50,064 nt of DNA, from contig UCJH01000034.1 in NCBI GenBank assembly GCA_900472785.1, forward strand, positions 1 through 50,064. The letters run 5' to 3'. The DNA is from Hyphomicrobiales bacterium. GTDB lineage: Bacteria > Pseudomonadota > Alphaproteobacteria > Rhizobiales > Rhizobiaceae. The notes under the pieces were generated by a model. That model was given only the letters and a program-made list of their open reading frames with translations. It was not told the origin of the DNA and made no database searches. Both the position numbers and the translations under genes were made by a program. Shown here piece after piece: positions 43,918 to 50,064 of the stretch (positions are counted from its first letter, which is position 1; each line of letters opens with the position of its first letter).

Positions 43918-44739
43918 TCAGATCGCCCTGGCCTGTCTGCGGCGCATGATCCAGATACCGGCCAGCGCGAGCAGAATGATCGAGAAGGAAAACAGCGTCG
44001 TCACCGTGCCGAGCGCATAGAGCACCGGCGTCGTCACGTTGGTGGTCATGCCGTAGATTTCGAGCGGCAGCGTGTTATAGGTGCCGGAGGTCATCAGCGT
44101 GCGGGCGAATTCGTCATAGGACAAGGTAAAGCCGAACAGGCCGACGCCGATCAGGCTCGGCGCGATCATTGGCAGAAGCACATGATGGAACGTCTGCCAG
44201 GAGGTCGCGCCGAGGTCGCGCGCCGCTTCCTCATAGGCCGGCGAGAAGCGATTGAAGACCGCAAACATGATCAGCACGCCAAAGGGCAGCGTCCAGGTCA
44301 GATGGGCACCGAAGGCCGAGGAATACCAGGCGGGCCGCAGTCCGAACTGCTGGAAGACGACGCCGATGCCGAGCGAAATAATGATCGACGGCACGACGAG
44401 GCTGGCGACTGTCAGATAAAACAGCGTCGTCGATCCGCGAAATTTGTGACGGAATGCAAGCCCCGCGAGCAGCGACACCACGACGTTGACGATCATCACC
44501 ATCAGCCCCAGCGAGAAGGATCGCTTGAACGAGGCGCCGAAATCGCCGACCGCCTGCTGCTCGAACAGGTTGAAGAACCAGTGCAGCGAAACGCCGTTGA
44601 GCGGAAAGGTCAGGCCGCCGTCCGGCCCTTGGAACGACAGGATGAGAACGGCCGAGAGCGGTCCATAAAGGAACAGCACGAAGAGGATGAAGAACGCCGA
44701 GAGGACGTAGAATTCAAAGGTGCGCTTTTCGTGGTTCAT
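43918..44739 (-). CDS. ABC transporter permease, PotC type
   Basis: This 273-aa inner-membrane protein with six predicted helices has the coupling EAA loop YEEAARDLGATSWQTFHHVL LPM (about 168-190) that docks on the ATPase. It is of the spermidine/putrescine-Fe3+ type. It starts at ATG 44739, 1 nt after the stop of the partner permease. Confidence 0.93.
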   Translation of the reverse strand: MNHEKRTFEFYVLSAFFILFVLFLYGPLSAVLILSFQGPDGGLTFPLNGVSLHWFFNLFEQQAVGDFGASFKRSFSLGLMVMIVNVVVSLLAGLAFRHKFRGSTTLFYLTVASLVVPSIIISLGIGVVFQQFGLRPAWYSSAFGAHLTWTLPFGVLIMFAVFNRFSPAYEEAARDLGATSWQTFHHVLLPMIAPSLIGVGLFGFTLSYDEFARTLMTSGTYNTLPLEIYGMTTNVTTPVLYALGTVTTLFSFSIILLALAGIWIMRRRQARAI

Positions 44740-44740
44740 C

Positions 44741-45646
44741 TCAAAGCTCCTTGCGGATATCGACGACGCGCAGGATTGCAGCGACCATCAGAAGCACGAT
44801 GATCAGGAGCACCACGGCATTGGCGGCGGCGGCCGGATATTGCAAGAGCGACATCTGGTTCTTCATCATCAGCGCGACTGAGGCGCTCTGGCCGCCGGAC
44901 ATGACCTGTACGGTCGAGAAATCGGCCATGACCAGCGTCACGACGAAGATCGAGCCGATCGCCATGCCGGGCTTGGCGAGCGGAATGATGACGTTCCACA
45001 GGATCTGCCAGCTGGACGCCCCAGCATCACGCGCCGCCTCGATCAGCGATTTATCGATGCGCATTAGCGTGTTGAAGATCGGTGTCACCATGAAAAGCGT
45101 GTTGAGGTGCACCATCGCCAGTACCACGGCGAAATCGGAATAGAGCAGCCACTCGATCGGCGCCGAGATAATGCCGGCGCTGACGAGCGTGGAATTGACG
45201 AGGCCGTTGCGGCCGAGAACGGGGATCCAGGAGATCATCCGGATGATATTCGATGTCAGGAAAGGAACGGTGCAGACGAGAAACAGGACCATCTGCATGG
45301 TCGTGGTGCGGATATGGAAGGCGAGGAAATAGGCGACCCAGAAACCGATCACTAATGTCAGGCCCCAGACCATCGCCGTATATTTCAATGTGTTGAGATA
45401 GGTTTTCCAGGTGACCCAGGAGCCGAGCGTATCGGTGTAGTTCATCGTCAGGAAATCGGGATAGAGCCCGGCGAAATCATAGTCCCAGAAGCTGACGACC
45501 GCGATCGTCAGGATCGGCAGCAGGAAGAAGAACCCGAGGATCAGAGCCAAGGGCACCGCCTGCAGCCAGGCGATCGCCGCCTCCGGCATGCGGAAGCCGC
45601 GGCTGCGCATAGGCTCTATCGTTTCTGGTGATGGAACTGTCGACAC
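44741..45646 (-). CDS. ABC transporter permease, PotB type
   Basis: This 301-aa protein has a short cytosolic N-terminus, then six helices starting VPLALILGFFFLLPILTIAV. The EAA loop is IEAARDAGASSWQILWNVII PLAKPG. I chose GTG 45646 because GGAGGCTCATCA precedes it; an ATG at 45610 is the alternative, and longer in-frame extensions lie in repeat DNA. Pairs with the PotC-type permease. Confidence 0.9.
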   Translation of the reverse strand: MSTVPSPETIEPMRSRGFRMPEAAIAWLQAVPLALILGFFFLLPILTIAVVSFWDYDFAGLYPDFLTMNYTDTLGSWVTWKTYLNTLKYTAMVWGLTLVIGFWVAYFLAFHIRTTTMQMVLFLVCTVPFLTSNIIRMISWIPVLGRNGLVNSTLVSAGIISAPIEWLLYSDFAVVLAMVHLNTLFMVTPIFNTLMRIDKSLIEAARDAGASSWQILWNVIIPLAKPGMAIGSIFVVTLVMADFSTVQVMSGGQSASVALMMKNQMSLLQYPAAAANAVVLLIIVLLMVAAILRVVDIRKEL

Positions 45647-45739
45647 TGATGAGCCTCCGGACTGACTGTCTTGCGTAATGCGCCTTCGGATGACAATCGC
45701 TGACGGCGGCCTCAAACGGCGAGGCATTCTCGATCGATC

Positions 45740-45827
45740 CCTCCCCCGTGTGGGGAGGGTAGCCCGAAGGGTCGGGAAGGGTCTTGGTTTTAAAGAGCCC
45801 TCCCCAATCCTCCCCACAAGGGGGAGG
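45740..45827. repeat. Palindromic repeat element (two mirrored stem-loops)
   Basis: CCTCCCCCGTGTGGGGAGG (45740-45758) and CCTCCCCACAAGGGGGAGG (45809-45827) are inverted copies with one mismatch, each itself a small hairpin. They lie in the 193-nt space between the binding protein and the permease genes. The form is that of rhizobial intergenic palindromes; it may trim or stabilise the operon mRNA. Confidence 0.6.
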
Positions 45828-45839
45828 GAGTTCTTTCGT

Positions 45840-47138
45840 TTACGCCGCGATGAACTCGTTCCAGCGCTTCACCATGTAGCGGTCCTCGTCCATGACGGAG
45901 TTCCAGCAGGCGACCTTGCCCATGCGCTCTTCGAACGAGCCGCCGTCGCGGACAGCGCCTGCCTTCTCCATGACCTTGCCTTCGGGAGACATGATATCGC
46001 CGGTCGCAGGCTTGCCTTCGATCCAGTAGCCCCACTCGTCGGCGGACATGAATTCCTTGGCGGTATCCATGGCGGCCGAATAGTAGCCCTGGCGGTTGAG
46101 GTAGCCGCCGACCCAGCCGGACGTGTACCAGTTGATGTATTCATAGGCTGCGTCGAGCTGGGCGCCTTCGAGGTGCGCGGCAAGGCCGAGACCGCCGCCC
46201 CAAGAACGATAGCCTTCCTTGAGCGGCTGGTATTTGCAGGCGATGCCCTTCGAGCGGACGGCGGCGACGGCCGGCGACCACATGGACTGGATGACGACTT
46301 CGCCCGATGCCATCAGGTTGACCGACTCGTCGAACGATTTCCAGAAGGCGCGGAACTGGCCATCCTGTTTGGCCTTGATCAGGAAGTCGATGGTCGCGTC
46401 GATCTCTTCTTTCGTCATGTTGCCCTTGTCGGCATATTTGATGTTACCGAGTGCTTCCATGATCATCGCGGCATCCATGATGCCGATGGACGGGATGTTC
46501 AGGATCGAGGTCTTGCCCTTGAAGGCCGGATCCATGATATCGGCCCAGGTGGTGATCTCGCGGCCGACGAGGTCCGGCCGGATGCCGAGCGTATCTGCGT
46601 TGTAGATGGTCGGAACCATGGTGAAGAACTGGGTTTCCTCCTTTGCGAAGGTCTTGTCGCCGGCCTTTTCGACATAGCCGACGGTGTGCGGTGCCGTTCC
46701 CTGCGCGATGACGCTGTCCGGCGTCAGTTTGCCGGTTTTGAACAGCGGCACGATCTTGTCGTAATATTTCAGCTTCTTGATATCCATCGGCTGGATGACG
46801 CCGGCCGGGAAGACCTTCTTCAGGATCCAGTATTCGATGTCGGCGATGTCATAGCTGTCCGGCTGGGTCACGGCGCGCTGCGCGGCGGCGTCGGAATCCG
46901 TCGCTGTCATCTCGAGCGTGATGCCGAGATCGGCCTTGCACTTCTCGGCAATGGCATTGATGTTCGAGACGCCGGTGCCGAACTGGCGTAGCGTGATCGG
47001 GTTCTGTGCCCAGATGGTCGGGAAGCCGGTGATCAGGCCGGAGCCGATCACGGCACCGGTCGCGGCAGCGCCGGTCTTCAGCAGCGTGCGGCGGGAAAGC
47101 CCGGCACTGGTCTTGGTGGTTTTGGTTTCTTCAGTCAT
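45840..47138 (-). CDS. ABC transporter substrate-binding protein, PotD-like, Tat-exported
   Basis: This 432-aa protein has a twin-arginine leader (LSRRTLLKTG at about 14-23, cleavage after about residue 45). The mature protein is an SBP_bac_6/8-type fold (TLRQFGTGVSN, SYDIADIEYWI, GWVGGYLNRQGYYSA). It binds the imported solute in the periplasm. It is followed by the permeases after a palindromic repeat, and preceded by the ATPase 27 nt upstream. Confidence 0.92.
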   Translation of the reverse strand: MTEETKTTKTSAGLSRRTLLKTGAAATGAVIGSGLITGFPTIWAQNPITLRQFGTGVSNINAIAEKCKADLGITLEMTATDSDAAAQRAVTQPDSYDIADIEYWILKKVFPAGVIQPMDIKKLKYYDKIVPLFKTGKLTPDSVIAQGTAPHTVGYVEKAGDKTFAKEETQFFTMVPTIYNADTLGIRPDLVGREITTWADIMDPAFKGKTSILNIPSIGIMDAAMIMEALGNIKYADKGNMTKEEIDATIDFLIKAKQDGQFRAFWKSFDESVNLMASGEVVIQSMWSPAVAAVRSKGIACKYQPLKEGYRSWGGGLGLAAHLEGAQLDAAYEYINWYTSGWVGGYLNRQGYYSAAMDTAKEFMSADEWGYWIEGKPATGDIMSPEGKVMEKAGAVRDGGSFEERMGKVACWNSVMDEDRYMVKRWNEFIAA

Positions 47139-47165
47139 ATCCGTTCCCTTTTTTTGTGATGTTGA

Positions 47166-48254
47166 TCAGGCGGTTACGCGGCCGAGCAGGATGACATCCT
47201 CCTCGGCCCAACTCAGAGAGACCGCGTCGCCGACGGCGACGGGTTTGGCGTAGAAACTGCTGTCGCCGACGATCACGGTGAAATCGTCGCTGCCGGCGCC
47301 CAGCACGGTGATCTTCACCGAGGCACCGCGATATTCGATGTTGGAGACGATGCCGTTGAAGCCGAGCCCCGGGGCGGAGGCAGGCTCGATGCGAACGCGG
47401 TCGGTGCGGATGCCTAGATCGACCGGGGCGCCGATCTCCTGGCTGTCGCCCTTGACCGCAAACTTCAGCCCCTCCGGCACTTCCATCACCACCTTGCCAT
47501 CCTCGTTCGACACGGCGCGGCCGGTCAGGACGTTGTGATCGCCCATGAAGCGGGCGACGAAAGCCGTTGCCGGGCGCTCGAACACTTCACGCGGCGGAGC
47601 CGCCTGCTCGATCCGGCCGTCGTTCATGACGACGACGAGATCGGCCAGCGCCATCGCCTCTTCCTGGCTGTGGGTCACGTGTACGAAGGTGATGCCAAGG
47701 GTCTTCTGAAGCTTTTTCAGTTCCGCCCGCATGCGGATCTTCAGGAATGGATCGAGCGCCGACAGCGGTTCGTCAAGCAACAGCGCCTCTGGATCGGTGA
47801 TCAGCGCGCGAGCGAGCGCCACGCGCTGCTGCTGGCCGCCGGACAGTTGTGCGGGCCGGCGCGTCGCATAGCCTTCCATCTGCATCAGCTTCAGCATGTC
47901 GAGCGCCTTTGCGCGGCGCTCTTCCTTCTCGACGCCCTTCATCTTCAAGCTGAAAGCGACGTTGTCGATCAGGTTGAGATGGGGAAAGAGCGCATAGGAC
48001 TGGAACATCATCGCCGTGCCGCGCTTGGCCGGCGGGAAATCCGTGACCACGGTGTTGCCCAGCCGCACGTCGCCAAGCGAGATGCTTTCATGGCCGGCAA
48101 TCATCCGAAGCGTCGAGGATTTGCCGCAGCCGGAAGGCCCGAGAAGGCAGCAATAGCTGCCGGCGGGGATTTTCAGGCTGATCGAATGGACTGCTGTCGT
48201 GCTACCATAGATCTTGGAAACAGATACAATATCGATTTCGGCCGCTTTGGACAT
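47166..48254 (-). CDS. ABC transporter ATPase, PotA type
   Basis: This 362-aa protein has Walker A GPSGCGKSS (about 37-45), Q-loop MFQSYALFPHL, signature [13 protein letters not shown], Walker B ALLLDEPLSALDP, switch VTHSQEEA and a C-terminal TOBE domain (about 280-360). I chose ATG 48254 of an ATGATG pair because it lies 5 nt from GGAG. The ribosome site and start codon sit inside a perfect 13-bp hairpin (48252-48284). First gene of the operon 48254 to 43178. Confidence 0.94.
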   Translation of the reverse strand: MSKAAEIDIVSVSKIYGSTTAVHSISLKIPAGSYCCLLGPSGCGKSSTLRMIAGHESISLGDVRLGNTVVTDFPPAKRGTAMMFQSYALFPHLNLIDNVAFSLKMKGVEKEERRAKALDMLKLMQMEGYATRRPAQLSGGQQQRVALARALITDPEALLLDEPLSALDPFLKIRMRAELKKLQKTLGITFVHVTHSQEEAMALADLVVVMNDGRIEQAAPPREVFERPATAFVARFMGDHNVLTGRAVSNEDGKVVMEVPEGLKFAVKGDSQEIGAPVDLGIRTDRVRIEPASAPGLGFNGIVSNIEYRGASVKITVLGAGSDDFTVIVGDSSFYAKPVAVGDAVSLSWAEEDVILLGRVTA

Positions 48255-48284
48255 CATATCTCCCTTGTGACGGGAGATATGATG
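48252..48284 (-). promoter_or_regulatory. Hairpin enclosing the ribosome site and start codon of the PotA-like gene
   Basis: CATCATATCTCCC (48272-48284 read on the minus strand) and GGGAGATATGATG (48264-48252) form a perfect 13-bp stem with a 7-nt loop. The right arm holds GGGAG and the ATGATG start. If formed, it blocks initiation; melting, protein or ligand binding would release it. Confidence 0.7.
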
Positions 48285-48421
48285 CATCAAGTGTGCCAAA
48301 TCTGCAGATGCACCGTAAGCCAATGAAATTTATAGTATTTTATAGTCATTGCATTTGCTGAAGCTCTGCGCAAATTATCATTGCTTAAAATATATGCGTT
48401 TGTTCGCAATCTGGTTATAGG

Positions 48422-48433
48422 ATCGTATACAAT
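48422..48433. promoter_or_regulatory. Putative GntR operator
   Basis: ATCGTATACAAT is a near-palindrome around GTATAC, the core typical of FCD-type GntR operators (TTGTATACAA-like). It lies in the 262-nt AT-rich space between the divergent transporter operon and the regulator gene at 48517. Confidence 0.5.
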
Positions 48434-48516
48434 TTGACCAGGAGTTTGTCGGCAGATTTCGGATTAACTTCCTACCGAAAGCACGATAGTGTGCGTGGAA
48501 CCCGGAATGAGCCTCA

Positions 48517-49221
48517 ATGAACACAGCAGCACGTCCCTTTGAAGACCAGATCGATGTCAGCACGCAATACATCCGCGATTCCATCCGTGATGCGATTGTC
48601 GATCGCAGGCTTGCACCCGGAACGAAGCTCTCAGAGACTGATGTCAGCGCGCTGTTCAAGGTTAGCCGAACCCTTGTGCGGGGCGCGCTGCAGGCCTTGT
48701 CTTATGAGGGACTGGTCAATGTCGAGAAGAACCGCGGCGCCTTCGTCGCCTACCCATCCCCGGAGGAAGCCCGGCAGATTTTTGCCACGCGACGGATGAT
48801 CGAGCCCGGCATCCTGCGCGAAGCCGCCAAGAACATGGGCCCTTCGTATTTCGAGCGTCTGCGGCAATTACTGACAGAGGAAGGCCGCTTGATGGGCGAA
48901 CGTGGCCAGACGGCGCGACGCGCTGAGATTAAGGCATCCGGCGATTTCCACCTGATGCTAGCCTCTATGACCGGTAATGCCGTCATGGAGCGCTTCATGG
49001 ACGAACTGGTGGCTCGCTCGTCGCTGGTCATCGCGCTCTACGGCCAATCGGCGATCTCTAGCTGCGGCCATCAGGAACATCAGGATATTGTTGCATTGAT
49101 CGAGTGCGGCGATCTCGACCGCGCCTGCCATCTGATGATCCATCACATCGACCATATCGAGAAGGATCTCGATATGCGCGAAAACAAAGGCAGCGATCTC
49201 AAGGAAGCCTTTAAGCTTTAA
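48517..49221 (+). CDS. GntR-family (FCD-type) transcriptional regulator
   Basis: This 234-aa protein has a winged helix at about 15-80 (LAPGTKLSETDVSALFKVSR, TLVRGALQALSYEGLVNVEK) and an FCD domain at about 90-225 with the metal/ligand histidines in GDFHLMLASM, EHQDIVALI and MIHHIDHIE. It diverges from the PotA-like operon and most likely controls it through a GTATAC operator. ATG 48517; the ribosome site is weak (GAATGAGCCTCA). Confidence 0.92.
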   Translation: MNTAARPFEDQIDVSTQYIRDSIRDAIVDRRLAPGTKLSETDVSALFKVSRTLVRGALQALSYEGLVNVEKNRGAFVAYPSPEEARQIFATRRMIEPGILREAAKNMGPSYFERLRQLLTEEGRLMGERGQTARRAEIKASGDFHLMLASMTGNAVMERFMDELVARSSLVIALYGQSAISSCGHQEHQDIVALIECGDLDRACHLMIHHIDHIEKDLDMRENKGSDLKEAFKL

Positions 49222-49610
49222 GAACGCCTCGCCCATTCTTCTCCGCCGGCTGCGCGCAGCATCTGGTAATCGGCAAATACCGCGCAGGCATAAAGCCCTG
49301 CTCCGATCTGAAAGCGGACAGGCGCGGCTTGAAAGCTCAGGGCGCGTCCGGATTTTAGCCGAGCGACGCCAGCCCGCCCATATCGCGTTGGTGATGATCT
49401 CCGACTAAAGATAAAAACCCGCCGACACCGAAAGAAAGTCAGGCGGCAACTTGTGCTGGGTCATGACTTCTTTAGTGTAATCACTGCCGAAACGGAGCTT
49501 TGAAGCGACGACGTCCCATCCTATCGCCTAAGCAAATATCAAACGTATAATCAATGCCTGCTTCCACAAGTTGCGACGTTCAAAGTGGCATGGCATTAGT
49601 TAGGATGCGT
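49222..49610. other. Region without an intact gene
   Basis: A minus-strand frame ending at 49218 reads SGRALSFQAAPVRFQIGAGL, YACAVFADYQ and MLRAAGGEEWARRS, which looks coding, but it lacks a start and I could not name it. Probably the tail of a lost gene convergent with the GntR regulator. No other signal seen. Confidence 0.35.
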
Positions 49611-49715
49611 TCATTGGGCTGAAAGAGATCAACCATGCCGTTAACAGCGTGGACCAGGGAACGCAACAAAACGCGGCCATGGTCGAGCAATCCAACGCCA
49701 ACAGCCATGAATTGT
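49611..49715 (+). pseudogene. Methyl-accepting chemotaxis protein fragment
   Basis: [20 protein letters not shown], then [14 protein letters not shown] is the conserved segment just after the signalling tip of chemoreceptors. Only about 33 residues remain before a TGA at 49713-49715. Its end abuts the RHE_PE00001-type fragment on the other strand. Confidence 0.75.
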
Positions 49716-50064
49716 GGTGACACCGGCCTGGCGCAGAATCGAAGCGGCCAGCAGCCGGCCAAGCCAGGGTGCATGTTGGAGGACGGAAAGCTCGTTCCAG
49801 GCATCCAGGGCAACGATCGCCTGCAGCACCGCCGGTAGATATTCGACCTGGCGCAACACAGCTCGCCATTCGTCGAGCCGCGCATCCTCGTCCCAGTCGA
49901 GATCGTAGATGATCGGATCTTTCTCTTGGGTATCCCTCCGGCCGGGCCGTGTTGCGTTCTCGATCGCCGCCTCCGATCGGGCGAGTACCGCATTGATGGC
50001 GGCATAATCGATGCCGGGTAGATGTTCGATGTCGTCGGCGTCTTGGTAAGCCCACGGTGAAGGC
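49641..50064 (-). pseudogene. RHE_PE00001-type (DUF1612/HTH) protein, 3'-truncated by a junction and running off the window
   Basis: The minus strand is open from the right edge: [54 protein letters not shown] and [20 protein letters not shown] are the N-terminal half of a family found on rhizobial plasmids. After RQAGVTT, at about 49715, the frame enters the chemoreceptor fragment antisense and stops at 49641. The C-terminal HTH part is lost. The start lies outside the window. Confidence 0.72.

Noticed and set aside
45678-46991. A 437-codon open frame on the plus strand
   Set aside because: It is antisense to the binding-protein gene and its palindromic repeat; no family sequence.

Overview
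The window looks like an accessory replicon (large plasmid or chromid) of a Rhizobiaceae alphaproteobacterium (Rhizobium/Agrobacterium/Sinorhizobium type). The grounds are alphaproteobacterial signals (a LexA box of the GTTC-N7-GTTC form, several GGAAC-N16/17-GTT promoters of the EcfG general stress sigma factor), rhizobial families (an Atu4866-type protein, BA14K, an RHE_PE00001-type remnant, a DUF1127 gene with anti-Shine-Dalgarno RNA hairpins) and the dense mix of ABC uptake operons with decayed genes. No tRNA, rRNA, replication gene or CRISPR array was seen.

Layout. 1-7529: two tandem minus-strand operons for three-subunit molybdenum hydroxylases (2Fe-2S, FAD/4Fe-4S, Mo-cofactor subunits). 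The first is cut by the window edge and has a Tat leader on its 2Fe-2S subunit; the second has none. 7.8-13.2 kb: a small-gene stress zone (DUF2382 proteins, YidB remnant, membrane-anchored protein, HisKA_2-type histidine kinase, lipoprotein) with EcfG-type promoters. 13.4-16.3 kb: an SOS operon behind a LexA box, with an intact UvrD-like helicase followed by truncated SRAP peptidase and dinB. 16.6-19.9 kb: a PAS-GGDEF-EAL protein, BA14K protein and a frameshifted trypsin-like/PDZ pseudo-protease. 20.1-26.0 kb: a GntR regulator diverging from an amino-acid-type ABC transporter, a class V aminotransferase-fold enzyme and a dihydropyrimidinase/hydantoinase, with a 31-bp palindrome between. 26.2-31.0 kb: remnants (DUF892, SDR, DUF2382, IS3) around an intact divergent pair, a flavoprotein monooxygenase-like gene and a DUF2156/lysyltransferase-like gene.

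31.1-38.0 kb: a solute-binding protein, a CHASE4-like-GGDEF-EAL protein, a GST with a divergent WYL regulator, and an RTX protein. 38.26-39.3 kb: the C-terminal part of a dinB, then a minus-strand Cuckoo-like locus, in which a DUF1127 gene is followed by an RNA with four anti-Shine-Dalgarno motifs. 39.4-42.8 kb: a LysR gene diverging from an SDR/carboxymuconolactone-decarboxylase-like/Atu4866 operon, then a LysR pseudogene. 43.2-49.2 kb: a second GntR-controlled uptake locus (PotA/D/B/C-like ABC transporter plus hydantoin racemase-like enzyme). 49.6 kb to the end: a junction of chemoreceptor and RHE_PE00001 fragments.

Working together: two importers are each paired with hydantoin/pyrimidine-type enzymes and GntR regulators, which suggests scavenging of cyclic ureides or amino-acid derivatives. 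The oxidoreductases suggest detoxification of aldehydes or N-heterocycles. The rest is stress and c-di-GMP regulation. Many genes carry single-base frameshifts or are cut in half, so the region is either decaying and recombining or carries some indel sequencing errors.
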